From: Ideonella alba
GTDB lineage: Bacteria > Pseudomonadota > Gammaproteobacteria > Burkholderiales > Burkholderiaceae_C
Assembly: GCF_018069875.1 (NCBI RefSeq)
Contig: NZ_JAGQDF010000013.1
Location: forward strand, 62,001-126,000
Reading direction: 5' to 3'
DNA: 64,000 bases
The notes beneath the pieces are model-generated. The model was not told where the DNA came from, searched no databases, and was given only the letters and a program-made list of their open reading frames with translations. Each line of letters opens with the position of its first letter. Within the stretch, counting starts at the first letter, position 1. Shown here piece after piece: positions 1 through 9,047 of the stretch. The position numbers and the translations under genes are program-made.

Positions 1-2
1 AC

Positions 3-659
3 GCCCTGGCCCAGGAATTCGTCATGTTCTCGGTGGAGGCGGGGGTGCTGCGCTTCGGCGATTTCACCACCAAGGCGGGCCGGAAATCGCCGTACTTCTT
101 CAACACCGGCCTCTTTGACGACGGTGCCAAGCTGATGCGGCTGGGCGAATTCTATGCACGCCGGCTGATCGCCTCGGGCCTCGAATTCGACATGCTGTTC
201 GGCCCGGCCTACAAGGGCATCACGCTGGCCGCGGCGGTGGCCATCGGCCTGGCCAAGGAAGGCCGCAGCGTGCCCTTTGCGTACAACCGCAAGGAAGCCA
301 AGGACCACGGCGAAGGCGGCACGCTGGTGGGTGCGCCGGTGCGCGGCCGCGTGCTGATCATCGACGACGTGATCACCGACGGCGCCTCCAAGCGTGAAGC
401 CGCCGACATGATCCGCGCCGCCGGTGCCACCCCCGTGGGCGTGGCCATCACCATGGACCGCCAGGAGCGCGCCAGCGACGACCCGGCCAACCGCCGCTCG
501 GGCGTGCAGTATGTCGAGCAGGAGCTGGGCCTGCGGGTGGTGTCCATCGCCACGCTGGCCGACCTGATGGCCTTGCTGCAGACCACCGGCGATGCGGCGC
601 TGGCGGCCAACCTCGAGCGCGTGGCGGCCTACCGCGCCCGCTACGGGATCGACGCCTGA
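3..659 (+). CDS. pyrE: orotate phosphoribosyltransferase (5' end outside window)
   Basis: Joins orotate to PRPP to make OMP in de novo pyrimidine synthesis (cytosolic). The frame is open to the left edge. Codons from position 3 read ALAQEFV directly before the first visible ATG at 24, and such residues belong to the normal PyrE N-terminus, so ATG 24 is probably internal and the true start lies upstream. Counting from ATG 24, the phosphate-loop region FGPAYKG is at residues 59-65 and the PRPP motif VLIIDDVITDG at 110-120. About 211 residues are visible, close to full length. The stop overlaps the next start as TGATG. Family assignment is very secure. Confidence 0.97.
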   Translation, partial: ALAQEFVMFSVEAGVLRFGDFTTKAGRKSPYFFNTGLFDDGAKLMRLGEFYARRLIASGLEFDMLFGPAYKGITLAAAVAIGLAKEGRSVPFAYNRKEAKDHGEGGTLVGAPVRGRVLIIDDVITDGASKREAADMIRAAGATPVGVAITMDRQERASDDPANRRSGVQYVEQELGLRVVSIATLADLMALLQTTGDAALAANLERVAAYRARYGIDA

Positions 660-994
660 TGCGCCGTCTGGCCGCGCTGCTGGCCCTGCTGCCGCTGGCC
701 GCCGCGGCCGCGCCGGCCGACTACCGCTGCGAGGATGGCCGCGTGCTCAAGCTCACCAGCACGCCCTTCACCGCCCATGTCGAGTGGGACGGCCAGCGCC
801 ACACCGTGCAGCGGGTGCGCGAAGGCCGCGAGGCGGTCTATGTGAACGGCCGCGAGAAGACCCGGCTGGAGCTGCGCGGGCCGCGGCTGGAGTGGCGCAC
901 GCCCGAGGGCACCACGCTGTGCCGCCTGGTGCCGCGCAGCATCGCGCCCGAGAACGTCTACGTGCCGCCGGCCGCCTCGGCGGCGTCGCGCTGA
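659..994 (+). CDS. small exported protein, MliC-like
   Basis: A 111-residue protein with an N-terminal hydrophobic signal (MRRLAALLALLPLAAAAAPA, cleavage likely near residue 18-20) followed by YRCEDGRVLKL and a short beta-rich body with a second cysteine (TTLCRL) that could form a disulfide. The pattern resembles MliC/C-type lysozyme inhibitor domains of the periplasm, but similarity is judged by eye only. The start overlaps the pyrE stop by one base, which suggests translational coupling. The C-terminus is alanine/serine rich. It could equally be an unassigned periplasmic protein. Confidence 0.7.
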   Translation: MRRLAALLALLPLAAAAAPADYRCEDGRVLKLTSTPFTAHVEWDGQRHTVQRVREGREAVYVNGREKTRLELRGPRLEWRTPEGTTLCRLVPRSIAPENVYVPPAASAASR

Positions 995-1040
995 ACCCCT
1001 TGTCAGCCGGGCGGCAGCCTGGCGCCCCTATCATGGGCCG

Positions 1041-1505
1041 ATGCCCCTGGCCCTGACCCCCGCCGCCCGCCGCATCGTGCAGGCCGTGCTCTACGAGGCG
1101 ATCGCGATCACGGCGGTCGGCCCGGCCATGGCCTCGCTGTTCGACGCACCGATGGCCTCCTCGCTGGCGCTGGCGCTGGTGCTGTCCAGCGTGGCACTGG
1201 CCTGGAACTGGGTGTTCAATGGCTGGTTCGAGCGCTGGGAGGCGCGCCAGGCGGTCAAGGGCCGCTCGTGGCGGCGCCGGCTGGCGCATGGCATCGGTTT
1301 CGAGGGCGGCCTGGTCGTGATGCTGGTGCCGCTGATGGCCTGGTGGCTCAACACCACGCTGTGGGCCGCGCTGCTGGCTGACCTGGGTATCGTCGCCTTC
1401 TTCTTCGTCTACGCGGTGGCCTTCACCTGGGCCTTCGATCGCGTCTTCGGGCTGCCGGAATCGGCCCGAGCCAACCCCGGGAATCCTCATGCTGAGCACG
1501 CGTGA
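1041..1505 (+). CDS. PACE family (AceI-like) efflux transporter
   Basis: Inner-membrane proton-coupled efflux protein of the PACE family, whose known members export chlorhexidine and other biocides. The 154 residues hold two tandem bacterial-transmembrane-pair units, giving four membrane helices: about 14-32, 40-58, 84-104 and 110-130. The first unit carries the conserved LYEAIAI acidic stretch (Glu near residue 19) and WNWVFNGWFERWE after helix 2. Length matches the family. It overlaps the following GNAT gene by 17 bases, so the two are probably co-transcribed. Substrate cannot be told from sequence. Confidence 0.88.
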   Translation: MPLALTPAARRIVQAVLYEAIAITAVGPAMASLFDAPMASSLALALVLSSVALAWNWVFNGWFERWEARQAVKGRSWRRRLAHGIGFEGGLVVMLVPLMAWWLNTTLWAALLADLGIVAFFFVYAVAFTWAFDRVFGLPESARANPGNPHAEHA

Positions 1506-1938
1506 CGCCGCCCTGTCCGACCTTCCGCGGCTGGGCGAGCTGTTCGAACAGTACCGTCAGTTCTACCACTGCCCCCCGGGCCGCGCGGCGGCCCAGGCCT
1601 TCCTGCAGCAGCGCCTGGTGACGGGGGAATCGCGCGTCATCGTGGCCGAGACCGCGGCCGCCGGCGTGATCGGCTTCTGCCAGCTCTACCCCAGCTGGTG
1701 CTCGCTGGAGCTGGCGCCCATCTACGTGCTCTACGACCTGTATGTGCAGCCGGTGGCGCGCCGCCTGGGCGCCGGGCGGCTGCTGCTGCTGTCGGCGGTG
1801 AACGCCGCGCGCGACGACGACAAGCAGCGCATCGACCTGACCACCGCCCACGACAACATCGGCGCGCAGGCGCTGTACGAGTCGATGGGCTGGGTGCGCG
1901 ACCAGGTGTTCCGGGCCTACTCGCGCACGGTGCGCTAG
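1489..1938 (+). CDS. GNAT family N-acetyltransferase
   Basis: A 149-residue single-domain acetyltransferase that would move an acetyl group from acetyl-CoA to an amine. The acetyl-CoA-binding motif A is seen as YDLYVQPVARRLGAGRLLL (around residues 82-100), followed by a beta-strand/helix with NIGAQALYESMGW (about 123-135), the usual GNAT C-terminal hallmark. The start lies inside the 3' end of the PACE gene, suggesting coupling. The acceptor substrate is unknown; resistance-type and metabolite acetyltransferases look alike at this level. Confidence 0.9.
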   Translation: MLSTRDAALSDLPRLGELFEQYRQFYHCPPGRAAAQAFLQQRLVTGESRVIVAETAAAGVIGFCQLYPSWCSLELAPIYVLYDLYVQPVARRLGAGRLLLLSAVNAARDDDKQRIDLTTAHDNIGAQALYESMGWVRDQVFRAYSRTVR

Positions 1939-2798
1939 GGCGCCGCCCAGGCGCGGGCCTGCATGGCCACACCAGCGCCCTCGTCGATCGCCGCCCACAG
2001 CGCCAGGCCATCGCCGTCCTGGGCGGCCGCCACCAGCTCGAGGCCGTGGCCCAGCGTCACCGGCTGGCGCGCGCGGTACTCGAAGCGCGTCAGCGGCGCA
2101 CCCAGGCAGCGCTGCGCCAGGCCGGCCAGCCGGGTGGCGATCAGCGGGCCGTGCACCACGGGCGCGTCGTAGCCTTCCACGCTGCGGCAGTAGTCGGCGT
2201 CGTAGTGGATGCGGTGGCCGTTGAAGGTCAGCGCCGAGTAGCGGAACAGCTGCGTGCTGTCCGGCGTCCAGGGCTCACGCAGCACCGCCGCGGGCAGCTC
2301 GGGCGTGGCGGCCGCGGCCGGCAAGGACCGGCCCTTGAAGACAATGTCGTGCTCTTCGCGCAGGCAGGGCTGGCCATCGGCCTGCAGCGCGTGCAGCACG
2401 GTGACGAAGACCAGCGGACCGCTGCGGCCCTGCTTGACCTCCACCGACTGCACGCTGGACAGCCGCACCAGCGCCGCGCCCAGCGGCAGCGGCGCCAGCC
2501 ACTGCACGCGGCCGCCGGCCCACATCCGGTTGGGCAGCGGCACCGGTGGCAGGAAGCCCCCGCGCGCCGGGTGGCCGTCGGGCCCCAGCTGCGCGCGCGG
2601 CAGGCCTTCCAGGAAGTACAGCCAGTGCCACAGCGGTGGCAGCGCATCGCCAGGCTGCAGCGCGCGCGGCGTGTCGTCCACGGTGGCAGCCATCAGCCGG
2701 GCGGGCGTCAGCGCGGCCACATCCTCCATGCGCCGCGGCGCGCGGCCGACCCATTGGCGCAGCTGCTCAGGCTCCAGCGGTGGCGGCAGCGCGTCCAC
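1935..2798 (-). CDS. MaoC/HTD2-type hotdog acyl-CoA dehydratase (mesaconyl/itaconyl-CoA hydratase-like)
   Basis: A 287-residue double-hotdog protein of the FAS1-like dehydratase (HTD2) group, which adds or removes water on acyl-CoA thioesters such as mesaconyl-C4-CoA or itaconyl-CoA. The C-terminal half has the diagnostic catalytic stretch YSALTFNGHRIHYDADYC (about residues 189-206) followed by VVHGPL, with Asp/His as expected for the hydratase-2 motif. The N-terminal half is the non-catalytic hotdog with WLYFLE and FLPPVPLPNRMWAGG. It lies just downstream of a MarR gene on the same strand. The exact substrate is inferred only. Confidence 0.85.
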   Translation of the reverse strand: MDALPPPLEPEQLRQWVGRAPRRMEDVAALTPARLMAATVDDTPRALQPGDALPPLWHWLYFLEGLPRAQLGPDGHPARGGFLPPVPLPNRMWAGGRVQWLAPLPLGAALVRLSSVQSVEVKQGRSGPLVFVTVLHALQADGQPCLREEHDIVFKGRSLPAAAATPELPAAVLREPWTPDSTQLFRYSALTFNGHRIHYDADYCRSVEGYDAPVVHGPLIATRLAGLAQRCLGAPLTRFEYRARQPVTLGHGLELVAAAQDGDGLALWAAIDEGAGVAMQARAWAAP

Positions 2799-2808
2799 CG
2801 GAGCGCCC

Positions 2809-3267
2809 TCAGCCCATCTCGCCCGGCGCCCGCGCCAGCTCGTTGTTGCCCTGCACCAGGGTCATCAGCATGCGCAGGAACTCGTCGCGCTGCTCGGGCG
2901 GCAAGGGCGCCAGCATGCGGTGCTGGGCGCGCTGCATCGGCGCGATGATCAGCGTCAGCACCCGCTCGCCCTCGGGCGTGAGCACCAGCTGGCGCACGCG
3001 GCGGTCGCTGGGCGAGGCCTGGCGCTGCAGCAGGCCGCGCTTTTCCAGGCGGTCGACCACGCCGCCGATGGTGGAGGTGTCGTAGCCGATGGTGCGGGCC
3101 AGGCTGCGCTGGTCCATCCCCGGCTGCAGGCGCACCGCCTGCAACGCGGCAAACTGCACCGGCGTGATGCCGAACTCGGCCGTCTCCTCCAGGAAGACCG
3201 CCACCGCGATCTGCTGCAGGCGCCGGATGTAGTGGCCCGGCAGGGCGTCGAGCGGGAAGTCGGCCAA
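2809..3267 (-). CDS. MarR family transcriptional regulator
   Basis: A 152-residue winged-helix repressor. The DNA-binding domain is visible as ITPVQFAALQAV, the recognition helix region IGYDTSTIGGVVDRLEKRGL (about 74-93) and the wing with SDRRVRQLVLT. It forms dimers and normally answers to small phenolic or CoA-type ligands. It is encoded immediately upstream of the hotdog dehydratase, so it probably controls that gene and possibly itself. Gene end and the rpe stop are only 8 bases apart on the same strand. Confidence 0.93.
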   Translation of the reverse strand: MADFPLDALPGHYIRRLQQIAVAVFLEETAEFGITPVQFAALQAVRLQPGMDQRSLARTIGYDTSTIGGVVDRLEKRGLLQRQASPSDRRVRQLVLTPEGERVLTLIIAPMQRAQHRMLAPLPPEQRDEFLRMLMTLVQGNNELARAPGEMG

Positions 3268-3275
3268 GGTGGGGC

Positions 3276-3968
3276 TCAGCGGGCCAGGGCGGCGCGCATC
3301 TCGTCGATCACGGCCTTGTAGTCGGGCTTGCCGAAGATCGCGCTGCCGGCCACGAAGGTGTCGGCGCCGGCATCGGCGATGCGGCGGATGTTGTCGCCCT
3401 TGACGCCGCCGTCGATCTCCAGGCGGATGTCGCGGCCCGACCTGGCTCGTTCAGCGTCGATCAGCCGGCGCACCTGCTCGGCCTTGCGCAGCGTGCTGTC
3501 GATGAAGCTCTGGCCGCCGAAGCCGGGGTTCACGCTCATCAGCAGGATCACGTCGAGCTTGTCGATCGTCCACTCCAGCACGTCGATGGGCATCGCCGGG
3601 TTGAACACCAGGCCGGCCTGGCAGCCCGCGCCCTTGATCAGCTGCAGCGTGCGGTCCACGTGGGTGGAGGCATCGGGGTGGAAGGTGATGATGTCGGCGC
3701 CCGCCTTGGCGAACTCCAGCGCCAGCGCGTCCACCGGCTGCACCATCAGGTGCACGTCGATCGGCGCGGGCGTGCCGTCGGGCTTGACCGCGTGCTTCTT
3801 CAGCGCCTGGCAGACCATCGGCCCGAAGGTGAGGTTGGGCACGTAATGGTTGTCCATCACGTCGAAGTGGATCCAGTCCGCCCCGGCGGCCAGCACGTTC
3901 TTGACCTCCTCGCCCAGGCGGGCGAAGTCGGCGGACAGGATGCTGGGCGCGATGCGGTAGGTGGTCAT
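3276..3968 (-). CDS. rpe: ribulose-phosphate 3-epimerase
   Basis: Interconverts ribulose 5-phosphate and xylulose 5-phosphate in the pentose phosphate and Calvin cycles. The start [15 protein letters not shown] at 3968 gives 230 residues, the family norm; the open frame continues upstream but those residues are not family-like. Hallmarks are [53 protein letters not shown] and [10 protein letters not shown], covering the metal-binding His/Asp residues and phosphate loop of the TIM barrel. It runs divergently from apaG. Confidence 0.97.
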   Translation of the reverse strand: MTTYRIAPSILSADFARLGEEVKNVLAAGADWIHFDVMDNHYVPNLTFGPMVCQALKKHAVKPDGTPAPIDVHLMVQPVDALALEFAKAGADIITFHPDASTHVDRTLQLIKGAGCQAGLVFNPAMPIDVLEWTIDKLDVILLMSVNPGFGGQSFIDSTLRKAEQVRRLIDAERARSGRDIRLEIDGGVKGDNIRRIADAGADTFVAGSAIFGKPDYKAVIDEMRAALAR

Positions 3969-4040
3969 GACGGATGAGGCGTGAAGGGACTTGGCACGGG
4001 CGGAAACCTCGATTTTACGGAGCCGCGCTAGGATGGCCCG

Positions 4041-4415
4041 ATGTCGAACCCGCAATTCAGCGTCTCGGTGGCCACGCAGTACCTGCCCGAGCAGTCCTCG
4101 GCCGCAGACCATGTCTGGGCCTTTGCCTACACGATCACCATCCGCAACAGCGGCGATGTGGCGGCGCAGCTGGTCGCGCGCCACTGGATCATCACCGACA
4201 GCGCCGGCCACACCGAGGAAGTGCGCGGCCTGGCCGTGGTGGGCCACCAACCGCTGCTCAAGCCAGGCGAGCAGTTCGAATACACCAGCTGGACGCGCCT
4301 GGCCACGCCGCGCGGGCGCATGCAGGGCACCTTCTTCTGCATCACCGAAGACGCGCACTGGTTCGACACGCCGATCGCGCCCTTCGAACTGGCCCAGGCC
4401 AGCGCGCTGCATTGA
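4041..4415 (+). CDS. apaG: ApaG protein
   Basis: A 124-residue DUF525/ApaG fibronectin-like beta-sandwich protein linked in enterobacteria to Co2+/Mg2+ homeostasis; its biochemical role is unsettled. Family signatures include [35 protein letters not shown] and the GTFFC stretch with the glycine-rich MQGTF turn. Its stop overlaps the start of the next gene (TGATG at 4413-4417). Position beside rpe and a Gcr-type recombinase is a recurrent Burkholderiales arrangement. Confidence 0.96.
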   Translation: MSNPQFSVSVATQYLPEQSSAADHVWAFAYTITIRNSGDVAAQLVARHWIITDSAGHTEEVRGLAVVGHQPLLKPGEQFEYTSWTRLATPRGRMQGTFFCITEDAHWFDTPIAPFELAQASALH

Positions 4416-6391
4416 TGACCGGGCTGGCGGGGCTGCTGGCGCAGGCCGATCCGGCGGCGCCGGCGGTCGAGCGCCACCTGTGGCTGGTGAACCTGCTGGC
4501 CTGGGTGCGCGCCGACGGCCCCGCGGTGGACGAGGCCGACCCGCTGCGCGACGTGCCCTGGCCGGTGCGCCGGCTGCGCCACCTGCTGAGCGAGCTGGAC
4601 CACGACGCCGACGCCCACGGCCGCGTCAGCGCGCTGCTGCGCACCACGCTCGCCTCGCTGGACCCGGCCGGCCTGCTGGCCGATTTCGGCTTTGCGCCTC
4701 GCCAGGGCTTCGTCAGCGAGCTGGGCGAGCGACTGCGCCTGGGCCTGCTGCCCGGCACGCCGCAGACCCATGACCTGGGCGAGCTGTTCCAGCTGGTGTG
4801 CGCCGACGGCGACGCCACCTGGCTGGCCGCGCTGGACGACGCCACGCTGCTGGGCCTGGCCGCGCTGTGCACCGACACCCCCGAGGAGCCGCCGCAGGCG
4901 GTGCTGATCGAGGCGCTGCAGCTGCTGGCCAGCCAGATGCGCGCCACCGGCCTGGCCGGCGCGATGCGCCAGCGCATCGACCCCGCCGCGCTGGCGCAGC
5001 GCCCCTTCCACGAGCTGGCCCGCACCGCCGAGGCGCTGCGCGCCGCCCACCGCGACGGCGCCGACGCCGCCGAGCGCCTGCAGCAGGCGCAGTACCTGCG
5101 CGCCGTGCTGCAGGCCTGCGTCGAAGCCGCCGACAGTGTGCGCCAGCACCTGGACGAACACGGCATCTCGGTGGACCTGGTGTTCCAGATCGACCAGCTG
5201 CGCCGCCGCCGCGAGCGCATGGAGCTGCTGCTCGACCTGCTGCTGGCGCCCCGGCCCGCATCGGCCTGGCGCCGTCTGGTGGAAGCGCTGGCCGAGGCCG
5301 CCGCCGAGCGCCGCGGCCTGGGCCGGCTGCTGGCGCGCCACTACGCGCTGCTGGCGCGCAAGGTCACCGAGCGCAGCGCCGAGACCGGCGAGCACTACAT
5401 CACCCGCGACCGCGCCGGCTGGCTGCAGATGCTGCGCCACGCCGCCGGCGGCGGCGCGGTGATCGGCTTCACCACGCTGGCCAAGTTCGCGCTGGGCGCG
5501 CTGGCGCTGCCGATCTTCTGGGCGGGTCTGGCCGCCGGGCTGAACTACGCGATCAGCTTCGTGCTGGTGCAGCTGCTGCACTGGACCGTGGCCACCAAGC
5601 AGCCGGCGATGACCGCGCCCAGCATGGCCGCGCGGCTGGACGGCATCGGCCGCGACGAGCAGGCGGTGGAGGGCTTCGTCGACGAGGTGGCGCACCTGCT
5701 GCGCTCGCAGATGGCCGGCATCGTCGGCAACCTGGCGCTGGTGGTGCCGGTGGTGCTGGCGCTGCAAGGCCTGGGCTGGTGGTGGGCCGGCGCGCCGCTG
5801 GTGGGCGAGACCGACGCGCACTACGTGCTGCATTCGCTGGACATCCTGGGGCCCAGCGCCTTCTTTGCCGCCTTCACCGGCGTGCTGCTGTTCGCCTCCA
5901 GCCTGATTGCCGGCTGGGTGGAGAACTGGTTCGTCTTCCAGCGCCTGGACAGTGCCATCGCCTGGAACCCGCGCAGCCGCGCGCTGCTGGGCCCCGAGCG
6001 CGCGCAGCGCTGGGCGCGCTGGTGGCGCGCGAATGTCTCGGGCCTGGCCGCCAACACCTCGCTGGGTCTGCTGCTGGGCCTGGTGCCGGCGCTGGGCAGC
6101 TTCTTCGGCCTGCCGATCGAGGTGCGCCACGTCACACTGGCGATGGGCCAGCTGGCCGCCGCGCTGGGCGCGCTGGGCACCGACCTGCTGCAGCAACCCG
6201 GGTTCTGGCGCTGCCTGGCGGCGATTCCGGTGATCGGTGCGCTGAACCTGGGCGTCAGCTTCTTCCTGGCGCTGCGCGTGGCGCTGGCCTCGCGTCAACT
6301 CAAGCTCAAGGACCAGGCCCGGCTGCGTGACGCCATCCTCGGGCGGCTGCGGCGCGCGCCGGCCAGTTTCTTCTGGCCGCCGCGTGGGTGA
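4415..6391 (+). CDS. site-specific recombinase Gcr family (integral membrane protein)
   Basis: A 658-residue protein of the family named site-specific recombinase Gcr (from Neisseria), although its sequence is that of a membrane protein and the recombinase role is poorly supported. The start ATG at 4415 overlaps the apaG stop; the frame continues upstream through apaG but is not coding there. The N-terminal ~340 residues are helical and leucine/alanine rich with possible coiled coil ([20 protein letters not shown]). The C-terminal half has several membrane spans from about residue 345 ([20 protein letters not shown]) to the end. Co-transcription with apaG is likely. Confidence 0.88.
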   Translation: MTGLAGLLAQADPAAPAVERHLWLVNLLAWVRADGPAVDEADPLRDVPWPVRRLRHLLSELDHDADAHGRVSALLRTTLASLDPAGLLADFGFAPRQGFVSELGERLRLGLLPGTPQTHDLGELFQLVCADGDATWLAALDDATLLGLAALCTDTPEEPPQAVLIEALQLLASQMRATGLAGAMRQRIDPAALAQRPFHELARTAEALRAAHRDGADAAERLQQAQYLRAVLQACVEAADSVRQHLDEHGISVDLVFQIDQLRRRRERMELLLDLLLAPRPASAWRRLVEALAEAAAERRGLGRLLARHYALLARKVTERSAETGEHYITRDRAGWLQMLRHAAGGGAVIGFTTLAKFALGALALPIFWAGLAAGLNYAISFVLVQLLHWTVATKQPAMTAPSMAARLDGIGRDEQAVEGFVDEVAHLLRSQMAGIVGNLALVVPVVLALQGLGWWWAGAPLVGETDAHYVLHSLDILGPSAFFAAFTGVLLFASSLIAGWVENWFVFQRLDSAIAWNPRSRALLGPERAQRWARWWRANVSGLAANTSLGLLLGLVPALGSFFGLPIEVRHVTLAMGQLAAALGALGTDLLQQPGFWRCLAAIPVIGALNLGVSFFLALRVALASRQLKLKDQARLRDAILGRLRRAPASFFWPPRG

Positions 6392-6407
6392 CCTACCATC
6401 ACGCCCA

Positions 6408-7562
6408 ATGCATCCGTTCCGATTCCTGGCCGCCGCGGTGGCCCTGGCGGCGCTGGCCGCCTGCAGCCTGCTGACCCCGCGCGCTGACGGCCCCGCGCCG
6501 GTGGAGCAACGCCGCCCTGACCTGAAGCTCAGCACGGAGCCCGTGCCGCTGCCACCGGGTGGCCTGGCGCGCCCGCGCGCCCACTGGATTCCCGCCGCCT
6601 GGGGCGAGCTGCCCGGCTGGGGCGTCGATCGCCTGAGCGAGTGGCTGCCCGCGCTGCGCGCCGGCTGCGCGGTGCCAGTCGACCCCTGGGTGGCCCTGTG
6701 CGGCCAGCTGGCGGCGCTGAAGGCGCCTGACGACGCCACGCTGCGGCGCTTCCTGGAAGACCGCCTGGTGGTCTACCGCGTGGAATCGCCCGACGCCAAC
6801 CCCGAGGGCCTGCTGACCGGCTACTTCGAGCCGCTGGTGGCCGCCAGCCGCAAGCCCACGGCCAGCCGCCGCGTGCCGCTGCATGCGGTGCCCGCCGAGC
6901 TGGGGCAGAAGAAGCCCTGGTACACCCGCCAGCAGATCGAGACCCCTGGCGCCGCCGCGGTGGCGCTCAAGGGCCGCGAGATCGCCTATGTCGACGACCC
7001 GCTGGACGCGCTGGTGCTGCAGATCCAGGGCTCGGGCCGGCTGCGCCTGACCGAGCCCGACGGCAGCGAGAAGCTGGTGCGCGTGGCCTTTGCCGGCCAC
7101 AACGACCAGCCCTACAAATCGGTCGGCCGCTGGCTGATCGACCAGGGCGAGCTGAAGGCCGGCGAGGCCAGCTGGCCCGGCATCAAGGACTGGGCACGGC
7201 GCAACCCCAGGCGGGTGCAGGAGCTGCTGTGGCAGAACCCGCGCTATGTGTTCTTCCGCGAGGAGCCGCTGCCCGACCCCGCGCTGGGCCCCAAGGGCGC
7301 CCAGGGCGTGCCGCTGACGCCCGGGCGCTCGATCGCGGTGGACCCGCAGAGCATTCCCTACGGCACGCCGGTGTGGATCGACAGCACCGAGCCGCTGTCC
7401 ACGCGGCCGCTGCAGCGCCTGGTGATGGCCCAGGACACCGGCAGCGCCATCGTCGGCGCGGTGCGCGCCGACTTCTTCTGGGGCTGGGGCGACGAGCCCG
7501 AGGCCCAGGCCGGCCGCACCAAGCAGGCGCTGCGCGTGTGGGCACTGTGGCCACGGCCCTGA
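6408..7562 (+). CDS. mltA: membrane-bound lytic murein transglycosylase A
   Basis: Outer-membrane lipoprotein that cleaves peptidoglycan glycan strands, making 1,6-anhydro-muramyl ends. The start at 6408 places a lipoprotein signal with lipobox LAAC, Cys at residue 19. The MltA domain follows (GLLTGYFEPL, LQIQGSGRL, GHNDQPYKSVGRWL) and then the C-terminal 3D domain (named for its three Asp) with RLVMAQDTGSAIVG, where Asp343 corresponds to the catalytic acid, and VRADFFWGWG. At 384 residues it is of normal length. The frame is open further upstream but without signal-peptide character. Confidence 0.95.
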   Translation: MHPFRFLAAAVALAALAACSLLTPRADGPAPVEQRRPDLKLSTEPVPLPPGGLARPRAHWIPAAWGELPGWGVDRLSEWLPALRAGCAVPVDPWVALCGQLAALKAPDDATLRRFLEDRLVVYRVESPDANPEGLLTGYFEPLVAASRKPTASRRVPLHAVPAELGQKKPWYTRQQIETPGAAAVALKGREIAYVDDPLDALVLQIQGSGRLRLTEPDGSEKLVRVAFAGHNDQPYKSVGRWLIDQGELKAGEASWPGIKDWARRNPRRVQELLWQNPRYVFFREEPLPDPALGPKGAQGVPLTPGRSIAVDPQSIPYGTPVWIDSTEPLSTRPLQRLVMAQDTGSAIVGAVRADFFWGWGDEPEAQAGRTKQALRVWALWPRP

Positions 7563-7572
7563 GGACATCGGC

Positions 7573-8541
7573 ATGAACGGTGTCTTGCAAGTGCTGGGCG
7601 TCACCACCCCGTTCTTCGCGCTGGTCGGCCTGGGCTGGCTGGGCTGGCGGCGTGGCTGGCTGCCGATGGCGGCCATCCCCGGCATGAACACCTTCGTGCT
7701 GTGGGTGGCGCTGCCGTGCATGCTGTTCCGCTTCGGCGCCAGCACGCCGATTCAGCGCCTGCTGGACCCGGCGGTGGCGCTGACCTGGGGGCTGGCGGCG
7801 GCGGTGATCGTGGGCTTGACGATCGCCACCACGCGCCGCGGTGCGGTGGGCTGGAACGATGCGTCTTTCGGCGCGCTGGTGGCCGCCTTCCCCAACTCGG
7901 GCTTCGTGGGCGTGCCGGTGCTGGTGGCGCTGCTGGGCCCCCAGGCGGCCGGGCCGGTGATCGTCACGGTGGCGGTGGACATGGTCATCACCACCTCGGT
8001 GTGCATCGCGCTGTCGCGCATCGGCGCCGGCCACGCCGGTGAGGCGGTGGGGCGGATGTTCAAGGGCATGCTGACCAACCCGCTGCCCTGGGCGATCGTG
8101 CTGGGCGTGCTGGCCTCGGCCACCGAGTTCCAGCTGCCGGCGCCCGGGGCGCGGCTGCTGGGCCTGCTGGCCGACGCCGCCAGCCCGGTGGCGCTGTTCA
8201 CGCTGGGGGGCGTGCTGGCCCGCTCGGCGGGTGCCGGCGAGGCGCCCCATGGTGCGGTGGACGAGGGCTGGATCGTCGCCATCAAGCTGGCGCTGCACCC
8301 GCTGGCGGTGTGGGGGGCCAGCCTGGGCGTGGCCGCGCTGGGCTTTCCGATGGACCCGTTCACGCTGGGCGTGGTGGTGCTGGCCGCCACGCTGCCTTCG
8401 GCCAGCAACGTGACCATGCTGGCCGAGCGCTACGAGGCCGATGCCGGCCGCATCGCCTGGATCGTGCTGCTGTCCACCGCGCTGGCGGTGCTGAGCGTGC
8501 CGCTGATGGCCGCCGGCTGGGTGCCAAGGGTGGCGCATTGA
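7573..8541 (+). CDS. AEC family transporter
   Basis: Auxin efflux carrier family permease of 322 residues with about ten membrane helices, inner membrane. Typical family patterns are TTPFFALVGLGW at the N-terminus, FVLWVALPCMLF, the helix-break FPNSGFVGVPV in helix 4, NPLPWAIVLG, and the C-terminal PSASNVTMLAERY. Bacterial members include malonate and malate carriers, but substrate is not predictable. It is preceded by a GAGGA ribosome site and its stop overlaps the next gene's TTG start. A paralogue is encoded at 41799-42764. Confidence 0.9.
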   Translation: MNGVLQVLGVTTPFFALVGLGWLGWRRGWLPMAAIPGMNTFVLWVALPCMLFRFGASTPIQRLLDPAVALTWGLAAAVIVGLTIATTRRGAVGWNDASFGALVAAFPNSGFVGVPVLVALLGPQAAGPVIVTVAVDMVITTSVCIALSRIGAGHAGEAVGRMFKGMLTNPLPWAIVLGVLASATEFQLPAPGARLLGLLADAASPVALFTLGGVLARSAGAGEAPHGAVDEGWIVAIKLALHPLAVWGASLGVAALGFPMDPFTLGVVVLAATLPSASNVTMLAERYEADAGRIAWIVLLSTALAVLSVPLMAAGWVPRVAH

Positions 8542-9047
8542 AGGTCGTCGCCGCGCCCCTGCCCGAGGCCGCGCTGCTGCGCGCCTACGCCGAGCGCGGC
8601 GCGCTGGTCGACTGCTGGGCGCTGACGCTGCCGCACAGCCTGGACCTGACCGACTACCTGCTGGGCTTTGCCCACTCCTGGCTGTTCCAGCTGGAGCGCC
8701 GTGTGCTGGGCTGGGCGGGCCACCCGACCACCGCGTCGGACGTTCAGGCGCTGGCCATGGGCAGCGCGCAGGACTTTGCCATCTGGCGCGTCGAGGCCCG
8801 GGTGCGCGACCAGCTGCTGATGGCGGTGCAGGGCGGGCGCATCCGCAGCTGGTGGATGGCCGAGCGCCTGCCCGGTGGCGGCACCCGGCTGTTGTTCGGC
8901 TCGGCGCTGCTGCCGCGCCCCGGCCACGGCCGCTGGCAGCGCTTCGGCCTGGCCGGCGCGCTGGTCGGCCTGCACCATGCCTACGCCCGCGCGCTGCTGG
9001 CGGCGGCGGCCCGGCGCCTCACCGCCAGCGCAGGTGGCCATGCCTGA
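8538..9047 (+). CDS. hypothetical protein, start codon TTG
   Basis: A 169-residue protein I do not recognise with certainty. The only start that fits is TTG at 8538, overlapping the preceding TGA (TTGA), because the next in-frame ATG is far downstream. Visible features are a mixed alpha/beta body with DLTDYLLGFAHSWLFQLER, DFAIWRVEARVRDQLLM and a C-terminal basic/alanine helix; it looks like a small soluble SRPBCC- or DUF2867-like protein. It sits between an AEC transporter and a double acetyltransferase, overlapping the latter by 8 bases, so a three-gene operon is likely. Confidence 0.72.
   Translation: MKVVAAPLPEAALLRAYAERGALVDCWALTLPHSLDLTDYLLGFAHSWLFQLERRVLGWAGHPTTASDVQALAMGSAQDFAIWRVEARVRDQLLMAVQGGRIRSWWMAERLPGGGTRLLFGSALLPRPGHGRWQRFGLAGALVGLHHAYARALLAAAARRLTASAGGHA

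Noticed and set aside
24-26. ATG 24 as the pyrE start
   Set aside because: Codons upstream to the edge of the window are family-like (ALAQEFV), so the start is probably outside.
4127-6739. Very long minus-strand open frame of 870 codons opposite the recombinase gene
   Set aside because: It is rich in Gln/Arg/His/Ala with no domain, typical of antisense frames in 70 % GC DNA. The plus strand encodes a recognisable family.
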